From Shewanella canadensis (GTDB lineage: Bacteria > Pseudomonadota > Gammaproteobacteria > Enterobacterales > Shewanellaceae): 64,000 nt of DNA. The DNA lies in assembly GCF_003966225.1 (NCBI RefSeq), contig NZ_RXNU01000015.1, forward strand, positions 1-64,000, read 5' to 3'. A model generated the notes under the pieces. The model did not search any database. It had not been told where the DNA came from and saw nothing but the letters and a program-made list of their open reading frames with translations. A program made the position numbers and the translations under genes. Positions 17,574 through 25,842 of this stretch are shown one piece after another (position 1 is the first letter of the stretch; each line of letters opens with the position of its first letter).

Positions 17574-18074
17574 ATGAGTAAAAAAAGTACTGAGTTACTA
17601 GCGCTTTATGAAGCCTTAATTACACAAGTGAAATCTGATTATTCTGACGATAATACTATGACTGTAAAGAAGTTATTTAACATCGTCACTAACAGTAAGG
17701 AGTTCCTTTCTTTAAAAGATCGAGCAAAAGCTAATGAGTTAGCTTTAGTCGAACAATTTTTAAAACGTGATATTGCGGCTTACCTTCAAGAAAAAAATGA
17801 TACTGACCTCAGTCATAGTCCAACTATGATCACCGTAGAGAATACCCTTTGGCATTGGTTGAGTGGAATTACCGATAGGAGTCAGATTGAATGGCATGAA
17901 GTTATTCAAGACTTTAAGCATCAGGGGCATTACATGAGTGGCGAGATTGTGGGGCAGGGCACCATGGTATGTACCAACTGTGGACATGAGATGAGAATCG
18001 AGTTCCCGGGTGTGATCCCTGACTGCCCTCAATGTGATAAGGGGGAGTTTACCCGAGAAGCGTTAGCGCCATAG
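17574..18074 (+). CDS. ybeL: Zinc ribbon-containing protein, DUF1451 (YbeL family)
   Basis: 166 aa from ATG 17574, 8 bases after AAGGAG; a TTG two codons earlier is less likely. The N-terminal two-thirds is helical. The C-terminus holds a rubredoxin-like zinc ribbon with CxxC pairs CTNCG and CPQC. The function of the family is unknown. Divergent from leuS, the E. coli arrangement. Confidence 0.88.
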   Translation: MSKKSTELLALYEALITQVKSDYSDDNTMTVKKLFNIVTNSKEFLSLKDRAKANELALVEQFLKRDIAAYLQEKNDTDLSHSPTMITVENTLWHWLSGITDRSQIEWHEVIQDFKHQGHYMSGEIVGQGTMVCTNCGHEMRIEFPGVIPDCPQCDKGEFTREALAP

Positions 18075-18463
18075 ATATATTTGCTCCGTTACTTATCTGA
18101 ACTAAGTAAGCATGTGTTATTTAACACATGCTTGAAGGGGCATCATGGCTTATGAATGCCCTAATATATGAATATGGTAAGCAGTCATTATTAACTGCTT
18201 AACTGCCAAATTCCTGCTTCATAGACCCCAAATTTCTGGTCGTTTTCTCCTGCTACCGGTCCAAATACCGCTATTTTTACTCAATTTTATCTACTTAATT
18301 GAATTCATTTGATATGAATAACCATGATGTGAAGAATCTTTACTATATTTGTACTGTAGTTTGTGAACTTCACTGTAGTTATTCTGTGTGAGACTGTTAT
18401 TTTTTAGTTAAAGGCGGCGCGTTGTCATTTGCAAAGCCATTCGTATCTCTTGGGGGAGTTAGA
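18075..18463. other. Intergenic region with three successive hairpins
   Basis: Perfect inverted repeats follow the ybeL-like stop: 18108-18133 (12-bp stem AAGCATGTGTTA), 18138-18161 (6-bp stem GGGCAT) and 18178-18201 (8-bp stem TAAGCAGT). None is followed by a good T tract on the plus strand, so they are not clean terminators. The rest, up to the chemoreceptor start, is AT-rich and probably holds its promoter; no gene was found. Confidence 0.6.
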
Positions 18464-20332
18464 ATGAAGTTTGTACATAAGATTGTGATGGCTGTGAGTT
18501 TAATCTTGATGTTGTCCTTGGGTTGTCTGTCAGGATATCAATATATTCAAATAAAACAGCAGATTAATGATCAGGTGAACAGTAGTGTTTCTGAGCTTGC
18601 CAGTTCGATGAACAGTAACATTCAAGCTGTCATGGCTGAAAAGGCCGATCTTACGGCTTATGCTGTTTCACTGTTGCAGGAAGATCTATCAGATGAGCAT
18701 TTCATTGAAATATTAGGGCAAGCGGTTATAAAGAAACACTTTCTTTTGGCGGGTATGGGCCTGGAGAGTGGACACTTTGTAGGAAATGATCCTAATTGGA
18801 ATCCCGGATCGAGTTATGATCCTCGTCAACGTATGTGGTACAAGGAGGCTAAAAGTAATAATAAACAATTATTTACTGCGCCTTATGCCGATGCTTCCAG
18901 CGGTGAAATCATGATCTCTACCGCAGCTCCCTTATACGAAAATGGTCAATTTAGAGGTGCACTGTTTACCGATGTCAGCCTTAAGAGTCTGGCAGAGATC
19001 AGTAATGAGGCGCACCTATTTGGTGCGGGTTATGCGTTTATAGTGGGTAACGATGGGGAGTTTATCGCGCATCCTGAGGCAGCACAGAATGGACGTGCGA
19101 TGGACCAATTTTTTGGTGAGAGGTTAGATACAAGCAAGGAGTTTGGTGAAGTAGAGATTGATGGACAGATGCACGCAGTGATCTTCAGTCCTCTATCCGG
19201 TCTGGGTTGGACTCTGGGTATTGTTTTGGATGAGAGCATCATCTATGCCGCCGCCGATGAACTTAGAAATGCAGCGATTCTGTATTCAGTGTTGTCACTC
19301 ATCATAGCGATAATAGTCATGAGCGGGATTATCAGTCGTTTGATGAGACCTTTGGAAGTATTAAATGAAGCTATGGCCGATGTTGCAACGGGAGAGGGAG
19401 ATCTTACCCGTCGTTTGAGTACAGATTCAGATGTCGAGTTTGCCACCCTAGCCGGCAATTTTAATAACTTCGCCATTAAACTTCAGGACCTAATCCAGCA
19501 AGTTAAGTTGATCGGAGGGGAGGTCAGCCTAGGTACCGAAACCACGGCGAGAGGGGCGAGTGAAGTGACGCACTCGATGAGTTTGCAAACCCAAGAGGTT
19601 GAACAGTTAGCTACTGCAATGCATGAGATGGCGACAACGGCTTCAGATGTGGCCAATAATGCTCAAGGTGCGGCCTATGCGGTTCAACAAGCCGATAATG
19701 CCGTGAGCGATGGTGCCTCGGCCGTGCTGCAGACAACCGAGTCTATCGAGCATCTGTCGAAGCAGATTGAAGAGGCTGTAGTGGTCGTTAAAGAGCTGGA
19801 AACGGATACAGTGAGTATCGAGTCAATACTCGGTGTCATAAACGAGATCGCGGGTCAAACTAATTTGCTGGCACTTAACGCGGCAATCGAAGCCGCAAGG
19901 GCCGGTGAGTCGGGAAGAGGCTTTGCCGTCGTTGCCGATGAGGTTCGTAGCCTGGCCGCACGGACTACGGAGTCGACTTCAGAAATTAAAGAGAAAATTG
20001 AGAAGTTGCAGTCAGGTGTTGCCGCCGTCGTAAATGTAATGGATGAAAGCCGTACAACAACGGTCACAACCGTTGATAAAGCCAAAGCTGCGAATGAAAC
20101 CCTCAGCGAGATCCGTAAGAGTATCGAAGAGATAACCGATATGAACTTGCAGATCGCCAGCGCCGCAGAGGAGCAGAGCCAGGTGGCCGAGGAGATGAAT
20201 AAGAACACCTCCAATATCAGAGACCTGTCGATGCAGGTTTCAGACAGTACCGAGCAGACAAATCATGCGATGAGTGAGCAGTTGGATCATGTTAAGAAAC
20301 AAGAGGAGTTATTGAATCAGTTTATCGTGTAA
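18464..20332 (+). CDS. Methyl-accepting chemotaxis protein with dCache sensor
   Basis: 622 aa from ATG 18464 after GGGGGAG; a TTG start 14 codons earlier is possible but unnecessary. Layout: membrane helix (about 5-26), periplasmic double Cache sensor to about 260, second helix (about 268-290), HAMP, then a long coiled-coil signalling domain with the conserved tip (EIAGQTNLLALNAAIEAARAG). The sensor contains YDPRQRMWYKEA followed by PYAD and a later FTD, which resembles the amino-acid-binding dCache signature (Y-x-R-x-W-Y, Y-x-D, D). The ligand is therefore inferred to be an amino acid, not shown. Single gene with its own terminator. Confidence 0.92.
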   Translation: MKFVHKIVMAVSLILMLSLGCLSGYQYIQIKQQINDQVNSSVSELASSMNSNIQAVMAEKADLTAYAVSLLQEDLSDEHFIEILGQAVIKKHFLLAGMGLESGHFVGNDPNWNPGSSYDPRQRMWYKEAKSNNKQLFTAPYADASSGEIMISTAAPLYENGQFRGALFTDVSLKSLAEISNEAHLFGAGYAFIVGNDGEFIAHPEAAQNGRAMDQFFGERLDTSKEFGEVEIDGQMHAVIFSPLSGLGWTLGIVLDESIIYAAADELRNAAILYSVLSLIIAIIVMSGIISRLMRPLEVLNEAMADVATGEGDLTRRLSTDSDVEFATLAGNFNNFAIKLQDLIQQVKLIGGEVSLGTETTARGASEVTHSMSLQTQEVEQLATAMHEMATTASDVANNAQGAAYAVQQADNAVSDGASAVLQTTESIEHLSKQIEEAVVVVKELETDTVSIESILGVINEIAGQTNLLALNAAIEAARAGESGRGFAVVADEVRSLAARTTESTSEIKEKIEKLQSGVAAVVNVMDESRTTTVTTVDKAKAANETLSEIRKSIEEITDMNLQIASAAEEQSQVAEEMNKNTSNIRDLSMQVSDSTEQTNHAMSEQLDHVKKQEELLNQFIV

Positions 20333-20368
20333 TAACTATCTCACTAAATAGGTGAGTCGTTCATAGCT

Positions 20369-20408
20369 AATGCCGGCACTTTTTTGGAACAGGGTCGGCA
20401 TTTTTTTA
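20369..20408 (+). terminator. Terminator of the chemoreceptor gene
   Basis: Stem AATGCCG (20369-20375) with CGGCATT (20396-20402), followed by a run of T. It lies about 37 bases after the stop. Confidence 0.7.
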
Positions 20409-20518
20409 CATTGTTGGTATCTGCGATTTGAGCATAAGCGGAGAAGATCCCACGGCAAGGAAGTTCAGTAAGGTATAATACCAATCAGTATAAGCCTGCA
20501 TGTATACTGGGTTCTGGG

Positions 20519-21415
20519 CTATTGTAGCTCCGGGGAACTAATCAGGTTCCCATTCTTTCTTGTGTCTGTGTTGCTACTCTTGCTCATTATTACCCGGTTA
20601 CGGCCATTTCGTTTTGCCTGATAGAGTGCTCTGTCAGCATTTTCGATCAGACATTGGCAGTCTTTACACTGAGCATTCAGCTCTGCGACACCAATACTTA
20701 CAGTGACGTTTATAGATAGTGGCTCACTATCAGGCTCTCTGGGTAACGTTAGCTTAAAGTCTGCCACGACATGCCTGAGTCGTTCAGCGAGTGTATAGGA
20801 TGTTGAATCCTTAGTTCGAGGGAGAATGACAACAAACTCTTCACCACCAAAACGGGCAAGCACATCCGACTCTCTGAGCGAATGCTTGATCAGCTGGGCA
20901 ATGTTTTTTAGTACCAGATCACCAACCTGATGCCCATAGTTATCATTGACCTGTTTGAAGTGATCGATATCGATTAGAAAGATGGAGAGGGGATGAGAGT
21001 AATTTAGTGCCCTTTCTGTCTCATCTTTGAGTCGGCGATCAAGGTAGCGTCGGTTGAAGATCCCCATTAGTGAGTCGGTGATATTCTCCTGTTTAAGTGC
21101 GTAGTTCTGCATGATATCCCTGGTGGTTCTGAGGGAGAGGTTACAGACAACAAAGACAAAAATAGCACCGCAGAAGAAGATGATTGGCACGACCAGATCG
21201 AGTGGTTGAGAAAATTGAACCGAACTGAATTTTGCATATACGATATAACCAGCAATAAAAATCAGGATCAGCAGAATCAGAAATCCCCAGCTGTATCGTA
21301 GTCCGCCTGTAGGTAGTTGGCGAAATATCTTCCATACCGGTGCGATTGCAGTTGCCAGCAATAGTGCACCGGAAATAACCAGACCACTTCCTAACACAGA
21401 TAAAATATCGAACAA
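20519..21415 (-). CDS. Membrane diguanylate cyclase (GGDEF)
   Basis: 298 aa. Three predicted membrane helices (about residues 5-28, 42-62, 74-95) are followed by a GGDEF domain. The active-site motif is GGEEF, which is catalytically competent in known enzymes, and an RxxD inhibitory site (RESD) lies five residues before it. The protein should make cyclic di-GMP and be feedback inhibited. A short polar tail follows. It starts at a TTG with AAGGAC upstream. A separate sensory domain is absent, so the signal may be read through the membrane helices. Confidence 0.9.
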   Translation of the reverse strand: MFDILSVLGSGLVISGALLLATAIAPVWKIFRQLPTGGLRYSWGFLILLILIFIAGYIVYAKFSSVQFSQPLDLVVPIIFFCGAIFVFVVCNLSLRTTRDIMQNYALKQENITDSLMGIFNRRYLDRRLKDETERALNYSHPLSIFLIDIDHFKQVNDNYGHQVGDLVLKNIAQLIKHSLRESDVLARFGGEEFVVILPRTKDSTSYTLAERLRHVVADFKLTLPREPDSEPLSINVTVSIGVAELNAQCKDCQCLIENADRALYQAKRNGRNRVIMSKSSNTDTRKNGNLISSPELQ

Positions 21416-21593
21416 ATTGAGTCCTTATTAAGGTGTCACTTCAATTTGAAAAACGCTTGAACCTTGAGTTGTTTTCAATATCGTTGTGAATATCTTCCTT
21501 GGCTCCACAGAAAAATATCCGGGATACGATTTTAGAGTAGCAGATGGATTACACAGAAAAGTGACGGGACTCAAAACTTGATCATTTTACTTA

Positions 21594-21624
21594 CAAATGT
21601 GGCTGGTTATGTTAACCAGCCACA
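21594..21624 (-). terminator. Terminator of the lnt operon
   Basis: Perfect 12-bp stem TGTGGCTGGTTA (21598-21609) and TAACCAGCCACA (21613-21624) with a 3-base loop. On the minus strand TTTG follows. It lies 38 bases beyond the lnt stop. Confidence 0.65.
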
Positions 21625-21661
21625 ACTACGAGTGAATGTTGTCAGTAATTCGGTAGGCTAT

Positions 21662-23221
21662 TTAGATATTTTTACTGCGTGAAGAGAGGGGGAACCTGCT
21701 TCGGCCGATCCCAACTAGCAATAATAAGCCCGATAATATCAGCACCGGCCACTGACCCCATTTCGAAAATAAGGTTTCACCTTCTACCAATGGTATATCT
21801 GCTACGAGTACCCCAGATTCAAACTGAGGTAGCTGGTGGGTAATGTTGCCCTTTTCGTCGACCACCGCAGTTAACCCATTGTTGGTTGCACGGACTAAGG
21901 GCCTGCCCAACTCTATTGAGCGCATCTGTGCGATCTCCATATGCTGCAAGGGACCATTAGAGGTGCCAAACCAGGCATCGTTTGATACGGTCAGTAAAAG
22001 TTCTGTGCCTTCATCTACATTGGCTCTTAATTGTTCGGGAAACGCAATCTCATAACAGATTGCAGGGGCAATCTGGTGCCCCAAGGCATTGAGGTTTGGT
22101 TGTCGGTACTGGCCACGGGCAAAGGAGGACATAGGTAAGTTGAAAAGAGGCGCTATGGGCCTTAACAGCGTCTCGAATGGCACAAACTCCCCGATTGGAA
22201 GCAGGTGATGTTTCTTAAACTCATTTGTACCATCGCCTAGATAGTTCGCCTGAGTTTGCACTTTTTCATTGTGGTTACCGAGTACAATTAAAGAGTTATA
22301 GAAACTATCCTGCTGGTGGCTGATGATGCCTGTGATAATTGCACTCTGGTTAAGGTTAGCGACCTTATTTGCATTATCAAGAAACTCGGACACCATATAT
22401 TCCGGGGCTGGGATAGCGGCCTCGGGCCAGATGATAATATCAGCATTGAGTTCAGGCCTGGTCAGGTCCATGTACTTACTCATCGTCGGCCAAAGTGCAT
22501 CGGGGTCCCATTTCATACTCTGGGGAATGTTGCCCTGCACTAATACAACTCTTACTGACTCACCTTTTGGCTCGATTGTTGAAAGCTTGGGAGCGAGATA
22601 AGTGGCAATGATTAACAGGGGAATAATGATGACTGCGGTTCTAAATTGTTTCTGCAGGCATAATGCTAATGCTCCGGCCACCATAGCCATAAGGTAGCTT
22701 AATCCTAATGCGCCTACGATGCTGGCAAGTTCCTTTATCGGTCCCTCTGTTTGTGAATAACCCGCCCATAACCAAGGAAAGCCAGTTAACATCCAGCCTC
22801 TGACCCATTCAGTTAGGGTCCATAAAGCAGGAAAAAGAATAATGTTCCTCATTAAAGCTGCGTTTGGAGCAAGCTTTTGCATGAGGTAACCAGCAATGGC
22901 AGGGTATATGGCAAGATAGAGAGCTAATAAGGCCATTAAGCCTATCGAGGCAATAAGTGGTAATCCACCAAACTTGTCCATACTCACATGGACCCAGCTA
23001 ATGCCGACAGAGAAACACCCGAAGCCGAAACTTAACCAATAAGAAAATCCAGCTTTTGCTGGTAGGCCGCGGCTTTGGTGCAACGCAAAGATCATGGCTA
23101 ACAGGTATATCGGCCATATCGCATAGGGGGCAAAAGCAAGAGCCGTACTGGCACCGGCAAAGTATGCCAGCACCAGACGAATTTTAGAATGATGGGCGAA
23201 TGCCCGAAGTTTATTCAGCAT
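21662..23221 (-). CDS. lnt: Apolipoprotein N-acyltransferase Lnt
   Basis: 519 aa from the ATG at 23221, which has GAGG at a good distance; a GTG eight codons upstream is the alternative. Lnt adds the third acyl chain to lipoproteins at the inner membrane, so it acts on LolB, LptE, RlpA and YajG encoded in this window. About six membrane helices precede a nitrilase-type domain with the catalytic Glu (IIWPEAAIP), Lys (FKKHHLLPIGEFVP) and Cys (PAICYEIAFPE), followed by a last helix. It follows corC in the conserved ybeY-corC-lnt order. Confidence 0.96.
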   Translation of the reverse strand: MLNKLRAFAHHSKIRLVLAYFAGASTALAFAPYAIWPIYLLAMIFALHQSRGLPAKAGFSYWLSFGFGCFSVGISWVHVSMDKFGGLPLIASIGLMALLALYLAIYPAIAGYLMQKLAPNAALMRNIILFPALWTLTEWVRGWMLTGFPWLWAGYSQTEGPIKELASIVGALGLSYLMAMVAGALALCLQKQFRTAVIIIPLLIIATYLAPKLSTIEPKGESVRVVLVQGNIPQSMKWDPDALWPTMSKYMDLTRPELNADIIIWPEAAIPAPEYMVSEFLDNANKVANLNQSAIITGIISHQQDSFYNSLIVLGNHNEKVQTQANYLGDGTNEFKKHHLLPIGEFVPFETLLRPIAPLFNLPMSSFARGQYRQPNLNALGHQIAPAICYEIAFPEQLRANVDEGTELLLTVSNDAWFGTSNGPLQHMEIAQMRSIELGRPLVRATNNGLTAVVDEKGNITHQLPQFESGVLVADIPLVEGETLFSKWGQWPVLILSGLLLLVGIGRSRFPLSSRSKNI

Positions 23222-23261
23222 TCCAGCCTCATCAAAAATAGTCACCGTGTAAGAGAGTGCG

Positions 23262-24137
23262 TTATGCCGTTTTCTCTTCGGTATTTGGATCGGGGAGTTT
23301 AACTCTGAGTTGCAGTAATCTGCGTGTATCGGCGCTAATCACGGTAAATTCAATCCCATCAATGCTCACCTTCTCATTTCGCTCGGGAAGATGGCCAAAT
23401 GCATGTGAGACTAAGCCACCGACAGTATCAAACTCTTCATCGCTGAATTTTGTTTGAAACTCTTCATTGAAATCTTCGATAGGCGTTAGCGCTTTGATCA
23501 TATAGACCTGTTTACTCACCTTACGGATCTCGGTCTCTTCTGCAGAGTCGTGGACAAACTCATCTTCGATTTCACCGACAATTTCTTCGAGGATATCTTC
23601 GATGGTAACCAGACCCGATACTCCGCCATATTCATCGACCACAATGGCCATATGATATCGTTGAGAGCGGAATTCTTTAAGCAACACATCGACTCGTTTG
23701 CTTTCTGGGACAACAACAGCCGGACGAATCACTTGTCCTAATGAGAAAGGCTCTTCGTTGTTTTTAAACCCATATTGAAGCAGATCTTTGGCCAGTAAAA
23801 TGCCTTCTATATGATCTTTATCTTCATTAACGACGGGAAAGCGGGAGTGTGCCGAACTAATAACTGTAGAGAGGAGCTCTGCCACCGTGTTATCAATTTG
23901 AAGTGCGACAATTTGCGCTCTCGGAATCATGATGTCTCTGACACGTAGATCAGATACTTCTAATACACCTTTGATCATTTCGCGAGTATCTTCAGAGATA
24001 ACTTCACGCTGCTCCGCATCGTGTATTACATCAACAAGATCATCACGGCTTTGAGGTTCGCCCTGAAACAACTGGCTTACTTTTTCTAACCAGCCCTTTT
24101 TTTGGGCGCTGGTACTGGGGGGGATATCGTCACTCAT
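23262..24137 (-). CDS. corC: CorC-type CBS-domain protein
   Basis: 291 aa (E. coli CorC/YbeX 292). It consists of a short N-terminal segment, two CBS domains (starting near RVRDIMIPRAQIVAL and again near VPESKRVDVLLKEF) and a CorC/HlyC C-terminal transporter-associated domain. The CBS pair binds adenine nucleotides in the family, which is linked to magnesium and cobalt efflux. It starts with AGGAAA upstream and ends 17 bases before the nominal lnt start region. Confidence 0.93.
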   Translation of the reverse strand: MSDDIPPSTSAQKKGWLEKVSQLFQGEPQSRDDLVDVIHDAEQREVISEDTREMIKGVLEVSDLRVRDIMIPRAQIVALQIDNTVAELLSTVISSAHSRFPVVNEDKDHIEGILLAKDLLQYGFKNNEEPFSLGQVIRPAVVVPESKRVDVLLKEFRSQRYHMAIVVDEYGGVSGLVTIEDILEEIVGEIEDEFVHDSAEETEIRKVSKQVYMIKALTPIEDFNEEFQTKFSDEEFDTVGGLVSHAFGHLPERNEKVSIDGIEFTVISADTRRLLQLRVKLPDPNTEEKTA

Positions 24138-24163
24138 AGTTTTTCCTGACCAATTATGGCCAA

Positions 24164-24640
24164 TTATTGCTCCTTGTAAGGATTGTTAAAACCTAAACTT
24201 TCAATTAGTTGAGTCTCTAAAGACTCCATCTCTTCGGCTTCGGCATCGTTAATATGATCATACCCTAGCAGATGCAGACAACCATGTACAACCATGTGAG
24301 CCCAGTGGGCTTGTAGGGGTTTATTTTGCTGCATTGCTTCTAGTTCGACAACGGGTGCACAGATGATTAAATCGCCTAATAGTGGGATTTCAATCTCCGG
24401 TGGCGCCTCAAAAGGAAAAGATAGCACATTTGTTGGTTTATCTTTTCCTCTGTATGTCGAGTTTAACTCCTGGCTCTCATCTTCATCGACGATTCTTATC
24501 GTTAATTCGGCTTCAGCCAGAGTCTTTGGGAGTGCTGTACGCACCCAAAGTTCAAAATTTTGTTTGCTCGGTAACTCACTATTTTCTATAGCGAGCTGTA
24601 GATCGAGATCTAATTCAATTTCTGCTTGGCTAGTGTTCAT
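24164..24640 (-). CDS. ybeY: Endoribonuclease / rRNA maturation factor YbeY
   Basis: 158 aa from the ATG at 24640, inside the last codons of phoH (11-base overlap). The longer frame to 24730 lies in phoH and is rejected. YbeY is a zinc-dependent endoribonuclease involved in 16S rRNA 3' end processing and ribosome quality control. The metal site HMVVHGCLHLLGYDH (HxxxHGxLHLxGYDH) is intact. The ybeY-corC spacing is 26 bases. Confidence 0.95.
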   Translation of the reverse strand: MNTSQAEIELDLDLQLAIENSELPSKQNFELWVRTALPKTLAEAELTIRIVDEDESQELNSTYRGKDKPTNVLSFPFEAPPEIEIPLLGDLIICAPVVELEAMQQNKPLQAHWAHMVVHGCLHLLGYDHINDAEAEEMESLETQLIESLGFNNPYKEQ

Positions 24641-25673
24641 TTTCCGGGGTTCCCTGAAGCTTATATTGGCTATCTTTCTTAGCTTTAGCCACTTGAATTC
24701 GTTGCTCGTGCTCTTCATAGGCTTCAACAATTCTGGCTACAATGGGATGACGAACGACATCTTTAGCCTGGAAGAAGTTGAAACTCACCTCATCAACTTC
24801 ACTTAACACTTCAATAGCGTGCCGCAGACCTGACTTTTGACTCTTAGGAAGATCGATCTGAGTGATATCGCCGGTGATCACGGCTCTGGAGTTAAATCCA
24901 ATACGAGTGAGGAACATTTTCATCTGTTCAACCGTTGTATTTTGGCTTTCATCTAAGATGATAAATGCGTCATTGAGTGTGCGACCACGCATATAGGCAA
25001 GAGGGGCCACTTCGATGATATTACGCTCAATTAAGCGCTCTACTTTTTCAAACCCCAACATCTCGAACAGGGCATCATAAAGTGGGCGAAGGTAAGGATC
25101 GACCTTCTGACTGAGATCGCCCGGAAGAAAACCCAATTTTTCGCCGGCTTCAACCGCAGGTCTGGTCAGTAATATACGACGAACCTCTTGATGCTCTAAG
25201 GCATCGACAGCAGCAGCGACGGCAAGAAAAGTTTTTCCAGTACCGGCAGGCCCAACTCCAAAGGTAATATCGTGACGAACTATGTTAGCGACGTAATCAC
25301 TTTGATTTGGATTTCGAGGCTTGATTACACCGCGCTTAGTCTTAATATAGAGCTCTTTTTCGTCTCTTGGCGCTTCGGCTTCTAATGCAACGGCTTCCTG
25401 GATTGCTAAATGAACGGCATCAGGTTCAAGATCCGGAGTACTGCCTTTGATTGCTTGAGTCTCTATATAAAGTGTTTTCAATAGATTATTGACGATGAGG
25501 CAATTTCTGGCTTGTCCGACGATCTGAAAGTGATTATCCCGGTAGCTTATCTCGACACCGATACGGCGCTCAAGTTGCTTGATATTGTCATCGAATGGTC
25601 CACAAAGGGAGATTAATCTACGTGTATCTGCTGGCTCTAAATAGAGGTTCAGCGTCGTTAACTTGTTAGACAA
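24630..25673 (-). CDS. ybeZ: PhoH-like ATPase (YbeZ)
   Basis: 347 aa from a TTG at 25673, six bases past TTGGAG; another TTG at 25691 is possible. It is a RecA-fold ATPase with Walker A GPAGTGKT and Walker B AFIILDESQN. YbeZ binds YbeY and is thought to assist it as an RNA helicase-like partner. The N-terminus (LNLYLEPADTRRL) and most of the protein match E. coli YbeZ closely. miaB lies upstream but ends in its own terminator, so a promoter for ybeZ is expected in 25680-25795. Confidence 0.93.
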   Translation of the reverse strand: MSNKLTTLNLYLEPADTRRLISLCGPFDDNIKQLERRIGVEISYRDNHFQIVGQARNCLIVNNLLKTLYIETQAIKGSTPDLEPDAVHLAIQEAVALEAEAPRDEKELYIKTKRGVIKPRNPNQSDYVANIVRHDITFGVGPAGTGKTFLAVAAAVDALEHQEVRRILLTRPAVEAGEKLGFLPGDLSQKVDPYLRPLYDALFEMLGFEKVERLIERNIIEVAPLAYMRGRTLNDAFIILDESQNTTVEQMKMFLTRIGFNSRAVITGDITQIDLPKSQKSGLRHAIEVLSEVDEVSFNFFQAKDVVRHPIVARIVEAYEEHEQRIQVAKAKKDSQYKLQGTPENEH

Positions 25674-25796
25674 AATAACTCCAATTAGCAATTGTCATCT
25701 GCTTTCTATATTCACAGTTTACGAGTCAACACTAAGAAATGCTAACTGAATTTTTCTTAAAGCTGACTAAACTGATTGAAGCTAAGATGAAAGCAA

Positions 25797-25826
25797 AAAA
25801 AGGCGGCATTATAGTGCCGCCTTCTT
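25797..25826 (-). terminator. Terminator of miaB
   Basis: Stem AAGGCGGCA/TGCCGCCTT (25800-25808 with 25815-25823) with a 6-base loop; on the minus strand it is followed by seven T. It is 17 bases beyond the miaB stop. Confidence 0.88.
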
Positions 25827-25842
25827 AATCAATATCTCAATA

